64,000 bases of DNA from Neocallimastix lanati (nom. inval.) (GCA_016946835.1 JACVTC010000119.1:105001-169000); one strand, 5' to 3'; counted from the first letter of the stretch, positions 22,249 to 34,153 are shown. Numbers and translations: made by a program. The notes: a model not told the origin generated them from the letters alone.

Positions 22249-23241
22249 TTACTGATAAGCATTTAATCCAAGACATTTATCCATAGTAACTGGAGTATAT
22301 CCTTTAGATAACATAATATCAATTTCAGCACTCGCTAAGGCAATAATACTTTCTTTAGTACTACCATTGTATTGTAAGTGATTTAAGGAAATAGAACCTT
22401 GACCATTGGCTCCACTGAAAACTTGTTTAGCATAGTTAATATCTTTATTATCCCAATCTCCTGAATCAAGATTCCATGTGATAGCAGCAGTGTATCCAAG
22501 ACTTCCAAGAGTACTCATAACATTTTGATTTCCATTACCAGATCCATATGGTGGACGCATGAATGCTGGTTTCTTACCAATGGCTTGAGAGATAGCATCT
22601 TCTAATTGAGTCATTTCACTTTTAATTTGATCAGTTGAAAGGGTGGTTAAATCTTTGTGATTAAATGTGTGACTACCAACGACATGACCTTCATTATACA
22701 TTCTCTTAACAATTCTAGCCCAGTTAGAATCAGCAGTATTCATGTAAAGATTACCAACAACGAAGAAAGTAGCTTTCATATTCTTTTCCTTTAAAAGATC
22801 TAAAATAGCATCAGCAAATTGAGTTGGACCATCATCGAAAGTCATAGCCCATTCATTTGGATTAACACATTGAGAATAAAATTTAAGACCACCACCTTGA
22901 CCTCCTTGAGGAGCAGCTGGAGTAGCTGGAGCTTGTTGAACTGGTTGATTCCATTGATTATTGTTATTCCATTGATTATTGTTATTCCATTGATTATTGT
23001 TATTCCATTGATTATTGTTATTCCATTGATTATTGTTATTCCATTGATTATTGTTGTCCCATTGATTGTTATTATTCCATTGATTATTATTATTCCATTG
23101 ATTATTATTATTCCATTGATTCCATCCATTATTACCCCAATTATCCCATTGTCTTTTTTCAACATCAACAGGAGCGGCGGTAGATGTATTTTTACCAAAT
23201 AAAGATAAAATAGCAATACTAGCGAAAATAAAAGATTTCAT
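22249..23241 (-). CDS. CE4 deacetylase, array copy 3
   Basis: 330 residues, a near twin of copy 2 with the same nine-hexamer repeat and the same position of the single Asp-containing hexamer. Differences include LSTDQI and ESIIAL. All NodB motifs are intact. Confidence 0.9.
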   Translation of the reverse strand: MKSFIFASIAILSLFGKNTSTAAPVDVEKRQWDNWGNNGWNQWNNNNQWNNNNQWNNNNQWDNNNQWNNNNQWNNNNQWNNNNQWNNNNQWNNNNQWNQPVQQAPATPAAPQGGQGGGLKFYSQCVNPNEWAMTFDDGPTQFADAILDLLKEKNMKATFFVVGNLYMNTADSNWARIVKRMYNEGHVVGSHTFNHKDLTTLSTDQIKSEMTQLEDAISQAIGKKPAFMRPPYGSGNGNQNVMSTLGSLGYTAAITWNLDSGDWDNKDINYAKQVFSGANGQGSISLNHLQYNGSTKESIIALASAEIDIMLSKGYTPVTMDKCLGLNAYQ

Positions 23242-23412
23242 TTTAATTATTAATACAAAATTATTTATTTAAATCAACAACTCTTATAACTATATTTTAT
23301 ATTTCTTAATAATATAATATTTCTTTAAAATATAATATTTCTTTATAATATAATATTTCTTTATTTATTCAGTTAATTTATGAAGAGTTAAAAAAATTTA
23401 ATGAAAAAAAAT

Positions 23413-23748
23413 GACTTTTTATACAAAAAAATTTTTTTTTATATTTATTAATAAACTTTTTTTTATATTATTTAATTAAAAAAATAAGTTTAAATGAGAT
23501 ATGGTATATAAAAATTAAAATATAAATTAAATACATGTTTTTTTTTATATCAAAAAAATGGTTAACATAACTAATTATTCTTTTATCAATTAATTAATTA
23601 TATATATTTTATTTATGTTTTTATTTTAATATATATTTATAATTATAGTTTTATTTTTAAAACAAAAATAATATAACAAATTAATTATTATTATGAAATT
23701 AAAAATAATATAGTTATAACTGTTAATTTGTATTATTACCGCTAACAA
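23413..23748 (-). promoter_or_regulatory. Conserved upstream block of CE4 copy 3
   Basis: TATA-like GACTTTTTATACAAAA (about 23413-23428) and TATTATTACCGCTAACAATT (about 23731-23750). The CCAAT position is degraded to CTAAT (AACATAACTAATTATTC, about 23564-23580). Confidence 0.4.
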
Positions 23749-23780
23749 TTAATTAAAAAAAAAATTGATTAATAACTAAC

Positions 23781-23812
<32 letters not shown>

Positions 23813-24507
23813 AAAAATATTGTGTAGTTAAAATAGAATATATAAAAGTATAGATATTTTAAATATTATTATTTAAATATTATTGAATATACTGAAAAAG
23901 AAACATTTTTTGTTCATGATATTTAATTAAATAATATAAAAATGTTTTAGTCATATACTTTGGTGTCCCAATGTTTCCCTCGATCCAAGAAAATTATATG
24001 ATATTCAATTTTTGTTATGACAAACGATTATTAACATTTATTCAAGATTTTTACTTATCATTAAACTTTATTTATTATTAATATACAACTTTTCAACTGT
24101 ACATAATCCTTATATAATCATCTCTCCATTTTTTTTTTGATTTAAAAGATATTATCATAAATAAAACTTTATGAATACATCTAAAATATAATAAAAAATG
24201 TAGAACATGAAATATATTCATTCAATAATAAACACTCAAAGAAGGAATCTTCACAAATTTTATCTTAAATAAGTTAAAACTAACAAAAAATATGAATATA
24301 AGCAAACTACAACCATATTTACATAAATGTGATAATTAAGACACTTATATGATTAAAGAAATAATATAATCTTCATATAGAACTAAATTAGAACTATATA
24401 ATCTATAATAACTATTAAAATTATATGAAATATTTATTATAAAAACATAAACTAGTAATGTTGCAAATCTAATTTATAATATTAAGAAAATTAGATTTGA
24501 GGGGGAA

Positions 24508-24714
24508 TGTTAAAAATATAAAAAGAACCAATAATTTATGTTATTAAATTATCATATCTATATTATTATATCATAAGATAATTATCAAGCCACATAATAC
24601 TCTATGTATATAAATCCTGTTATAACCCTTTCTATATTTGATAACTCTCAACTTTATTCTAATAAACTATCTTAATTATATATTCTGAGTAACTCTTAAT
24701 TGTTATTTTTGACA
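24508..24714 (+). mobile_element. 3' LTR of a truncated copia-type retrotransposon
   Basis: About 207 bp beginning TGTTAAAAATAT and ending TTATTTTTGACA, with imperfect inverted ends. It is immediately preceded by a polypurine tract TTTGAGGGGGAA (24496-24507). An internal TATATAAATCC looks like the LTR promoter. The preceding 24130-24495 should be 3' internal sequence but no RNase H frame is readable. No 5' LTR is present. It differs from the 254-bp LTR family. Confidence 0.65.
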
Positions 24715-25706
24715 GATACTCGAAGTCGAAACATTGACAACATAAGCCAATGGTATATTAATTGATCATATTGTAATTGTAAAAAATTGATGTATAACTC
24801 TAGTTTGAGGAAGTATTGTTTATACATTTAAAACTAACAACTTTCTCAACGCACTTCTCTTAAATCAGAGTAATTGTTTATTTTTATGATATTTAGTTAT
24901 AATAAATTATTTAATTCGTTGTTCTTGTGATTAAAATAAATTATTTAATGAATTTTTATGTTTAAGTATTATAAATATTAATAATTATTATTTAAGGAAA
25001 TATTTAATAATTATATGAAAATAAAATAATATAATTAAAACATTGATTTATGTTATAAAATTTATTATTAATTATAAATATAATTAAAATTTGAATACAA
25101 ACCACATATTAATAATATTATAAAATCATTTGATTTAAATTTGATTTATTACATTTATCTATGTTCGAATAATAAAAACAATTTTATATTAATTAAGGTT
25201 TCATTTTATATCAAATTTTATAAAAAACATTATCAGAGTATTTCTTTTTTTTTAATTATTTTTCCATTTAATCATTACACGCCTAATTAATATATATTTT
25301 TATAAATTAATTATTAAGAGCTAATTTATATTTACCAATTTTAAATGAAAATTTTAATATTAAGATAATTTTTAAAATTAATATAATTTATTTAATTTTA
25401 TTTTTTAAATATATAATACATTTGAAATTTTACATGAACTTTTTACATTACATATCTATATACAAATAATAATAGTAATAAAAACAAAATTAATATTACT
25501 TTAATTTTTTTATAATTCTTTTTTTTAAATTTTAGTACTATTTAGTAGGTGTATTTTAATACACTTATTCAATAAATATATTTAATAATTTAAATAATAA
25601 TTAAAATAAAACATAATATATTCTATTTCAATAATTTAAAATTATTTAAAAAAATAATTTGAAAAAAATACTAATATTTATTGCTTAACATTTTATTGAT
25701 TATAAT

Positions 25707-26678
25707 TTACTGATAAGCATTTAATCCAAGACATTTATCCATAGTAACTGGAGTATATCCTTTAGATAACATAATATCAATTTCAGCACTAACTAAGGCA
25801 ATAATACTTTCCTTAGTACTACCATTGTATTGTAAGTGATTTAAGGAGATAGAACCTTGACCATTGGCTCCACTGAAAACTTGCTTAGCATAGTTAATAT
25901 CTTTGTTATCCCAATCTCCTGAATCAAGATTCCATGTGATAGCAGCAGTGTATCCAAGACTTCCAAGAGTACTCATAACATTTTGATTTCCATTACCAGA
26001 TCCATATGGTGGACGCATGAATGCTGGTTTCTTACCAATGGCTTGAGAGATAGCATCTTCTAATTGAGTCATTTCACTTTTAATTTGATCAGCTGAAAGT
26101 GTGGTTAAATCTTTGTGATTAAATGTGTGACTACCAACAACATGACCTTCATTATACATTCTCTTAACAATTCTAGCCCAGTTTGAATCAGCAGTATTCA
26201 TGTAAAGATTACCAACAACGAAGAAAGTAGCTTTCATATTCTTTTCCTTTAAAAGATCTAAAATAGCATCAGCAAATTGAGTTGGACCATCATCGAAAGT
26301 CATAGCCCATTCATTTGGATTAACACATTGAGAATAAAATTTAAGACCACCACCTTGACCTCCTTGAGGAGCAGCTGGAGTAGCTGGAGCTTGTTGAACT
26401 GGAGCTTGTTGAGCTGGTTGATTCCATTGATTATTGCTGTCCCATTGATTATTGTTATTCCATTGATTATTGTTGTCCCATTGATTGTTGTTATTCCATT
26501 GATTATTGTTGTCCCATTGATTGTTATTATTCCATTGATTATTATTATTCCATTGATTCCATCCATTATTACCCCAATTATCCCATTGTCTTTTTTCAAC
26601 ATCAACAGGAGCAGCGTTAGATGTATTTTTACCAAATAAAGATAAAATAGCAATACTAGCAAAAATAAAAGATTTCAT
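25707..26678 (-). CDS. CE4 deacetylase, array copy 4
   Basis: 323 residues from the conserved MKSFIF start. An in-frame ATG twelve codons upstream (26714) exists but would place extra residues before the signal peptide, so 26678 is preferred. There are seven hexamers with several Asp substitutions and one DSNNQW. The linker begins NQPAQQAP and has two QQAP blocks. NodB motifs are intact, with VSAEID where copies 1-3 have ASAEID. Closest to copy 5. Confidence 0.88.
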   Translation of the reverse strand: MKSFIFASIAILSLFGKNTSNAAPVDVEKRQWDNWGNNGWNQWNNNNQWNNNNQWDNNNQWNNNNQWDNNNQWNNNNQWDSNNQWNQPAQQAPVQQAPATPAAPQGGQGGGLKFYSQCVNPNEWAMTFDDGPTQFADAILDLLKEKNMKATFFVVGNLYMNTADSNWARIVKRMYNEGHVVGSHTFNHKDLTTLSADQIKSEMTQLEDAISQAIGKKPAFMRPPYGSGNGNQNVMSTLGSLGYTAAITWNLDSGDWDNKDINYAKQVFSGANGQGSISLNHLQYNGSTKESIIALVSAEIDIMLSKGYTPVTMDKCLGLNAYQ

Positions 26679-26849
26679 TTTAATTATTAATACAATATAC
26701 AATACACAATACAAAATGATTTATTTAAATCAATAACTCTTTTAATTATATATAATATTTCTTTATAATAATATTTCCTTCAAATAATATTTCTTCAACT
26801 AATTTATGAAGTGTTGAAAAAATAGGATGAAAAAAATGACTTTTTATAC

Positions 26850-26896
<47 letters not shown>

Positions 26897-28467
26897 TATT
26901 AAAATTTTTTAATAAATTTTTATTAACATGACCAATTATTCTTTTATCAATTAATTAATTATTAATATTTTATTTATGTTTTTTTTTTCTTTTTTTTTTT
27001 TAATATATATTTATGATTATAGTTTTATTTTTAAAACAAAAATAATATAAATAAATTAAATTAATAATTATTATGAAATTAAAAATAATATAGTTATTCA
27101 ACGGTTAATTTGTATTATTACCGTTAAAAATTAATAAAAAAAGTAGATAAATAAATAAATAGTAAAAGTGTAGTTAAAATAAAATATATGATAGTATTAA
27201 TTTTTTAAATATTATTATTTAAATATAATGGAAAAGTGACATTTTCTATTTATGATATTTAATTTTATAATATAAAATGTTTTAGTTATAACATATATAT
27301 ACTTTGGTGTTCCTATGTTTCCCTTGATCCAAGAAAATTATATGATATTCAATTTTTGTTATGACGAATGATTATTAGCATTTATTAAAGAAATTTAATT
27401 ATCATTAAACTTTATTTATTATTAATATACAACTTTTCAACTGTATATAATCCTTATATAATCTTTCTCCAGTTTTCTAGCTATTATAATTAAATAATAT
27501 ATATATATACAAATATATATAAATATGTACAAATAATATAATTAGTATAATATATATTATAAAATACTATATTTATCTTTTTTATTTATGTATTTATACT
27601 TCAATATATTTAAAATAATAATTATAAAACTTTTTTTTTATATTTTTTTTTTTTAGATAAAGGAATAAATTGTATAATACATGAAAATAAAAAAATAAAT
27701 TACATGAAATTTTAATATTAATATATGAAAACTACATTATGAGTTTGAGAACGAAATGTCCTCTAACTCTTCTTTTTATCTATGATAATTTCTTGGAAAT
27801 TATTATTATTAATCGAATCTATATCTGAATTCCTTTTTTGATTTATCATTTCGAGGTTGACATATTGACTAATGATATATTAATTGATTATATTGTAATT
27901 GTAAAAATATTATTACAGAGATCATTTTTCACTTTATTACCATTTTATCATCACTTTCTTAATTAATATATACGTTTATAAATTATTTAAGTGTTTATTT
28001 ATGTTTATTAATTATTATAAATTTTTACAAAGTTTAAATATATTAAAATCTATGATTAATAATAATCATTTTAAAATTTTAATATAAATATGAATAAATA
28101 AAGTAATATTAAATTTAAAATTAATAAAATTTATTATATTTTACAATTATTTTATTTAATTATATTTTTTAAATATAGCAAATATAATATATTTGAAAAT
28201 ATTAGATATTTTAAATGAACATTATATTACATATTTATATTACAAATAATTATAATAATTAAAAACTATATTAGAATTACTTTAATTTTTTTATAATTCT
28301 TTTTTTTAAATTTAGTACTATTTAGTAGTCGAATAAATATATTTAATATTTTAAATCACAAATAAAATATAACATAAAATATTCTATTTCAATAATTTAA
28401 AATTATTTAAAAAATTAAATTGAAAAAAATTCTAATATTTATTGCTTAACATTTTATTGATTATAAT
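26679..28467. other. Spacer between CE4 copies 4 and 5
   Basis: The duplicated spacer unit without large insertions. It contains an (AT)n tract at about 26866-26892, the GATCCAAGAAAATTATATGA block (about 27327) and the conserved downstream block TATATTAATTGAT (about 27868). No gene is seen. Confidence 0.7.
26838..27130 (-). promoter_or_regulatory. Conserved upstream block of CE4 copy 4
   Basis: TATA-like GACTTTTTATACAAAA (from about 26838), AACATGACCAATTATTC (about 26925-26941), and a pair of inverted motifs, CAACGGTTAA and TTACCGTTAA (about 27099-27126). The pair forms an AACGGTTAA/TTACCGTT dyad not seen so clearly in the other copies. Confidence 0.5.
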
Positions 28468-29439
28468 TTACTGATAAGCATTTAATCCAAGACATTTATC
28501 CATAGTAACTGGAGTATATCCTTTAGATAACATAATATCAATTTCAGCACTAACTAAGGCAATAATACTTTCTTTAGTACTACCATTATATTGTAAGTGA
28601 TTTAAGGAGATAGAACCTTGACCATTGGCTCCACTGAAAACTTGTTTAGCATAGTTAATATCTTTATTATCCCAATCTCCTGAATCAAGATTCCATGTGA
28701 TAGCAGCAGTGTATCCAAGACTTCCAAGAGTACTCATAACATTTTGATTTCCATTACCAGATCCATATGGTGGACGCATGAATGCTGGTTTCTTACCAAT
28801 GGCTTGAGAGATAGCATCTTCTAATTGAGTCATTTCACTTTTAATTTGATCAGCTGAAAGTGTGGTTAAATCTTTGTGATTAAATGTGTGACTACCAACA
28901 ACATGACCTTCATTATACATTCTCTTAACAATTCTAGCCCAGTTAGAATCAGCAGTATTCATATAAAGGTTACCAACAACGAAGAAAGTAGCTTTCATGT
29001 TCTTTTCCTTTAAAAGATCTAAAATAGCATCAGCAAATTGAGTTGGACCATCATCGAAAGTCATAGCCCATTCATTTGGATTAACACATTGAGAATAAAA
29101 TTTAAGACCACCACCTTGACCTCCTTGAGGAGCAGCTGGAGTAGCTGGAGCTTGTTGAACTGGAGCTTGTTGAACTGGTTGATTCCATTGATTATTGTTG
29201 TCCCATTGATTATTGTTATTCCATTGATTGTTATTATTCCATTGATTATTATTATTCCATTGATTGTTGTTATTCCATTGATTATTATTATTCCATTGAT
29301 TATTATTATTCCATTGATTCCATCCATTATTACCCCAATTATCCCATTGTCTTTTTTCAACATCAACAGGAACAGCGTTAGATGTATTTTTACCAAATAA
29401 AGATAAAATAGCAATACTAGCGAAAATAAAAGATTTCAT
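28468..29439 (-). CDS. CE4 deacetylase, array copy 5
   Basis: 323 residues from MKSFIF, with the same optional upstream ATG as copy 4 (29475). Seven hexamers, the last being DNNNQW. The linker has two QQAP blocks. It carries NAVPVDVEKR in the propeptide where other group-A copies have NAAP or TAAP. The NodB domain is nearly identical to copy 4, including VSAEID. This is the last member of the first sequence group. Confidence 0.88.
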   Translation of the reverse strand: MKSFIFASIAILSLFGKNTSNAVPVDVEKRQWDNWGNNGWNQWNNNNQWNNNNQWNNNNQWNNNNQWNNNNQWNNNNQWDNNNQWNQPVQQAPVQQAPATPAAPQGGQGGGLKFYSQCVNPNEWAMTFDDGPTQFADAILDLLKEKNMKATFFVVGNLYMNTADSNWARIVKRMYNEGHVVGSHTFNHKDLTTLSADQIKSEMTQLEDAISQAIGKKPAFMRPPYGSGNGNQNVMSTLGSLGYTAAITWNLDSGDWDNKDINYAKQVFSGANGQGSISLNHLQYNGSTKESIIALVSAEIDIMLSKGYTPVTMDKCLGLNAYQ

Positions 29440-30828
29440 TTTAATTATTAATACAATATACAATATACAATACAAAATGATTTATTTAAATCAATAACTC
29501 TTTTAAATATATTTAATATTTCTTTATAATATAATATTTCTATATTTCTTCAATTAATTTATGAAGTGTTGAAAAAATATGATAAAAAAAATGAATTTAT
29601 ATACAAAAAAAAAAGAAAAGAAATATTATTAAATTTATTAAATTTTTATATCATTTAATTATGAAATAATCATCTAATTTACATAAAATTAATAAAATAT
29701 TATTGTGATACAAAATTATTAAAAATATTAATAAAAAAGATATATAACCAATTATTACTTTATTTTTTTTTTTTTTTTAATTTATGATCATAATAGTTAT
29801 ATTTTTATTTTTTTTTTGTTTAATTTATGATCATAATAATTATATTTTTAAAACAAAAAATAATATAAATAAATAGAATACAATTTTTAACCGTTGGTAT
29901 AAATTAAATATATATTATTACTTTTAAAATTAATAAAAATTACAAATAAAAAAATAAAAAAATAAAAAATAAAATAATAAAAAATATAAAAATATAAAAA
30001 TATAAAAATATAAAAATAAAAAAATAAAAAAATAAAAAAATAAAAAAATAAAAAAGTAAAAAAATAAAAAAGTGAAAAAATAAAAAAATAAAAAAATAAA
30101 AAGATAAAAAATTAAAAAATCAAAAAAATAGATTTTACATTTTTTCAAAGATATTTAGAATAGAAAAATGAAATTTTTAAAGTTTAACAATTATAATTAT
30201 TTAAACATAAAGAATATATAATAAATTTTTGAAGTGACAATATCTATTTAAGATATTTAATTAAATAATATAATAAATAATATAAAGAAGTGATATTTAT
30301 ATTATAAATAATGTGGTTTCCACTAAAGTTTCCCATGATCCAAGAAATTTATATATATATTCAATTTCTATTGATTCATTGTATGACGAATGATTATTAA
30401 GCATTTTAATTATTATTTATAAATTTATCTATTATTAATGTAAAACTTTTCCACTAAACATAATTTTTTTCCAATTTTTAATACTATAATTACTGGTAAG
30501 AAAAAGAAATAAATGTATATGAAATATATTAATAAATATATATATAAATATGTACATGTAATAAAATTAGTATATTTATATTAATAAATTTATAAAGTTT
30601 TTTTTGTTTTTTATCATTTATATATGTAACAATTTATAATTATTACTAATTTAAATGATAAAAAAAACATATTTTATAATTTTATTAAGTATTATTGTAT
30701 ATATTAACTATAATTATTATATTTAAATAAATTAAATATAATACTTTAAAAATTAATAAATTTTATGATATTTTATAATGATTAATTTTTATATTCTATT
30801 TATTTATATATAAATAAATATATATATG

Positions 30829-30859
<31 letters not shown>

Positions 30860-31139
30860 TTATATCAAATATAATTATTTTTTAATATATTAAATATTTT
30901 AAACGAACTTTTTACATTATATTGTATATTCATAGTACAAATAATAATTATTATTATAAAAACTAAATGAATATTTTTTTTAACCTTTTATGACATTTTT
31001 TAGAAATTTGAAAATATAAAATAGTATGGGTATTCAATAAGTAAATTTAATAATTTAGATCGTAATTAAAATAAGGCTTATAATATTCTATTCCAAAATA
31101 TTTAAAATTATTTAATAAAATAATTTATTATATTTATTG
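29440..31139. other. Spacer upstream of CE4 copy 5
   Basis: Contains an AAAAAATA-type low-complexity tract (29935-30130), which gives a spurious Phe-rich ORF. The block CATGATCCAAGAAATTTATA (30332) and GTATGACGAATGATTATTAA (30380) show it belongs to the group-A spacer family. No gene is seen. Confidence 0.6.
29591..29902 (-). promoter_or_regulatory. Conserved upstream block of CE4 copy 5
   Basis: Weaker than in the other copies. The TATA-like part is ATGAATTTATATACAAAA (29591-29608), the CCAAT part TATAACCAATTATTACTTT (about 29742-29760), and the third part TTTAACCGTTGGTATAAATT (about 29885-29904). Confidence 0.4.
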
Positions 31140-31320
31140 CTTAATATTTTATTACTTATAATTTAATGATAATCATTTAATCTAAGATATTAATCCATTG
31201 TTTATATCCTTAATATAACATAATATCAATTTCAGCTCATTGGCTTGACTGAAAACTTGATTAGCATAGTTAATATCTTTGTTATTTCAATCTCCTGAAT
31301 CAAGATTCTAAGTAATAACA
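31140..31320 (-). pseudogene. Eroded CE4 deacetylase relic (C-terminal pieces)
   Basis: Recognisable pieces in the right order are ATTGCTTAATATTTTATTA (3' flank), TTTAATGATAATCATTTAAT (C-terminus), CATAATATCAATTTCAGC, CTGAAAACTTGATTAGCATA and TAGTTAATATCTTTGTTATT, plus CAATCTCCTGAATCAAGATT. Large internal deletions separate them and the NodB motifs TFDDGP and HTFNH are absent. It is the remains of an eleventh copy at the border between the two sequence groups. Confidence 0.85.
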
Positions 31321-31325
31321 TTATT

Positions 31326-31505
31326 TTTTTCAAATATTTGAATTTAAATTGCTTTTTTAATAAATGAATTTTTATAAAATGAAATACTAATAAGAAATAA
31401 AAATATAAAAGAAAATCTTTTTTTTCAAATATATGAATTTAAATTGTTTTTTTAATAAAAGCTTTTTATAAAATGAAATACTAATATGAAATAAAAATAT
31501 AAAAA
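31326..31505 (+). repeat. Direct duplication of a ~90-bp A+T-rich unit
   Basis: Two tandem copies share TTTTTTTCAAATAT.TGAATTTAAATTG and TTTATAAAATGAAATACTAATA.GAAATAAAAATATAAAA, with small indels. They lie directly beside the CE4 relic. The remaining sequence to 31880 is A+T-rich with no gene. Confidence 0.7.
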
Positions 31506-31880
31506 AAATATTTAATCTAAATAATATTTTTGATTTCAAATATATATTAATTTAATTAATTTTATTTTGGATATGGATATTCATTTATTTATTTTATGCA
31601 AAAATAAATAATTAAAAAAAATTTTTTTTTTATTTTAATTTCTATTATATATACATATTCCAGATTATAATAAAATATATAATATATTAAATGCAATTTA
31701 TTTTATTATTTAAGTATAATATTAAAATACTAATTTACACATTACAAAATTTAACATTCTAATTTAATATTACATCATGTATAACATGGTTATTTAAATA
31801 CCTTTAATAAAAAAAAAATAATAATCAATAAAAATAAAATATTTTATTAAAAATTTTCTATAATTATAATAATTGATTAT

Positions 31881-32903
31881 TTATTGATAGGCATTTAATC
31901 CAAGACATTTATCCATAGTAACTGGAGTATATCCTTTAGATAACATAATATCAATTTCAGCTCTAGCTAAGGCAACAATACTTTCTTTAGTACTACCATT
32001 GTATTGTAAGTGATTTAAGGAAATAGAACCTTGACCATTGGCTCCACTGAATACTTGCTTAGCATAGTTAATATCTTTGTTGTTCCAATCTCCTGAATCA
32101 AGATTCCATGTGATAGCAGCAGTGTATCCAAGACTTCCAAGAGTACTCATAACATTTTGATTTCCATTACCAGATCCATATGGTGGACGCATGAATGCTG
32201 GTTTCTTACCAATGGCTTGAGAAATAGCTCCTTCTAATTGTGTCATTTCACTTCTAATTTGATCAGCTGAAAGTGTGGTTAAATCTTTGTGATTAAATGT
32301 GTGACTACCAACAACATGACCTTCATTGTACATTCTCTTAACAATTCTAGCCCAGTTTGAATCTGCAGTATTCATATAAAGGTTACCAACAACGAAGAAA
32401 GTAGCTTTCATATTCTTTTCCTTTAAAAGATCTAAAATAGCATCAGCAAATTGAGTTGGTCCATCATCGAAAGTCATAGCCCATTCCTTTGGATTAACAC
32501 ATTGTGAGTAGAACTTAAGGCCACCACCTTGACCTCCTTGAGGAGCAGCTGGAGCAGCTTGAGCTGGTTGATTCCATTGATTATTATTATTATTTCATTG
32601 ATTATTATTGTTGTTATTATTCCATTGATTGTTGTTGTTCCATTGATTATTATTATTCCATTGATTATTATTATTGTTGTTGTTCCATTGGTTGTTGTTG
32701 TTCCATTGGTTATTGTTGTTCCATTGATTATTATTATTCCATTGATTATTATTCCATTGATTATTATTATTCCATTGATTCCAACCGTTGTTACCACCCC
32801 AATTATTCCATTGTCTTTTTTCAACTTCCACAGGTGCTGCTGTAGATGAGTTCTTACTAACTAAATATAAAAGAGTAATACCAGCAAAAATAAAAGATTT
32901 CAT
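31881..32903 (-). pseudogene. CE4 deacetylase, array copy 6, interrupted by one TGA
   Basis: The same architecture as the other copies is readable in one frame, except that a TGA at 32595-32597 replaces a Trp codon (TGG) near the end of the Asn/Trp repeat domain. The signal peptide, APVEVEKR propeptide and most of the repeat precede the stop. The linker and a complete NodB domain (TFDDGP, HTFNH, RPPYGSGN) follow in frame. It is the first member of the second sequence group: QWNNWGGNNGW after the Kex2 site, NPKEW, EGAISQ, RAEID. It could be a young pseudogene, a read-through gene or a sequencing error. Apart from the stop there is no decay. Confidence 0.85.
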
Positions 32904-33046
32904 TTTTAATTATATTTATAAAAATTTGATTTAATTTATTTCTATATTTATAATTTTAATTTTATATTAGTTAATTTTAATATTAAATATATCTTAATTT
33001 GAAATAAATCAAATTATTGAAAATAAAAATATTAAAGTAAATTAAA

Positions 33047-33410
33047 GACCTTTTTATATGAAAAAAAAATAATATAATATAAAATATTATAAAATAAAAT
33101 AATAAGAAATAAAAAATAAAAATAAAAAGATTAATTTATTATTGTAAATATTATTGAATATAATTTAATTTAGCTCTTCTAATTAAAAAGCTTATAATTA
33201 ATACAAAAAAATATCATTAATTGTAGTACAAAAAAAATGTCAACATAACCAATTATTTTGTAATTAATTAATAATAATATAATTTTATATTATATTTGTA
33301 TATTTTATGATTTTATTTTTATATATTTATTTTTAAAATAATAAAAATAAATATGAATATATATATTCATATTTCATTTAATAAGAATATATTTTTTTGC
33401 CGTTGAATAT
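33047..33410 (-). promoter_or_regulatory. Conserved upstream block of CE4 copy 6
   Basis: Group-B form: ACCTTTTTATATGAAAAAAA (33048-33067), CAACATAACCAATTATTTTG (33241-33260) and TTTGCCGTTGAATATAAATT (about 33397-33416), in which the minus strand reads TTCAACGGC. Intact despite the stop codon in the gene. Confidence 0.5.
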
Positions 33411-34035
33411 AAATTAAATAGGTAGAAAAAAATATGAATATATTTTGGGTAATTTTAATTAGTTTTTTTATTTAAACAATAACCAACCCAACAATATCAA
33501 TAATATATTATATTAAAAAAAAAATATAATGGGATATTAATATTAATATTTCATGATGGAACATGGAACAATCAAAAAAAATTAAATAATTTAATAATTT
33601 TTAAAACGTCCTTTAAGATTGTTTTATAAATAATAAGTTTATATATTAATTAATAGTATTTCTACTAATTATTAAAATGAAATACTTGTCTATATATTTG
33701 TATTATTTATATTATTTTTATATATTTAATTAAATTGTAAATATTATTAAATATTTAATATATTAAATTTCTAAAAATAATCATATTATAATTCTTTTTC
33801 TGATATAAAATAATATTTGGTTATTATTTTAAATTATATTAAATATTTTCTAAATTAATATTCTTATAGTTATAGTAAAAAGAAATTATAATATTATAAT
33901 TTCTCTTTTCAATTTACAATAAAGATTTACATATTTTTTTATTTTAAATATAATTTTATAAATTTATAAATCATATAAATTAAATAATTAATTAATATTT
34001 TTTAAATTATTAAAAAAATGTATTTATCTGTTTAT

Positions 34036-34153
34036 TGCTTATGGGGAGTTGAGAGCGTCGACGCCGTACCGGTATGGCAGTTAATCATACACCCATATTA
34101 CTATATGGGGAAAGACCAAAAGTCTTCAGTCTATAAAAAAAAAAAAAAAAAAA
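34036..34153 (+). mobile_element. SINE-like retroposon with target-site duplication and poly(A) tail
   Basis: A 118-bp insert begins TGCTTATGGGGAGTTGAGAG and ends CAGTCTAT followed by about 20 A. It is flanked by the 10-bp direct repeat ATCTGTTTAT (34026-34035 and 34154-34163). The matching spacer of copy 7/8 has a single uninterrupted ATCTGTTTATAGAAGATGG (about 38890), the empty site. The head TGGGGAGTTGAGAGCG resembles a tRNA box A/D-arm; a box B is not clear. It is the best-defined insertion in the window. Confidence 0.88.

Larger units (their letters stand above)
23242..25706. other. Spacer between CE4 copies 3 and 4, with foreign insertion
   Basis: Homologous to the neighbouring spacers up to about 24130. 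It is then interrupted by about 580 bp ending in a copia-type LTR (24508-24714), after which homology resumes near CCAATGGTATATTAATTGAT (about 24750). No intact gene is seen. Confidence 0.6.

Noticed and set aside
25707-26714. Longer CE4 copy 4 starting MYCVLYIVLIIK (and the equivalent in copy 5)
   Set aside because: The extension puts extra residues ahead of a signal peptide that starts at MKSFIF in every other copy.
29930-30148. Phe/Leu-rich 72-codon ORF that looks like a membrane protein
   Set aside because: Produced by an AAAAAATA-type low-complexity tract.
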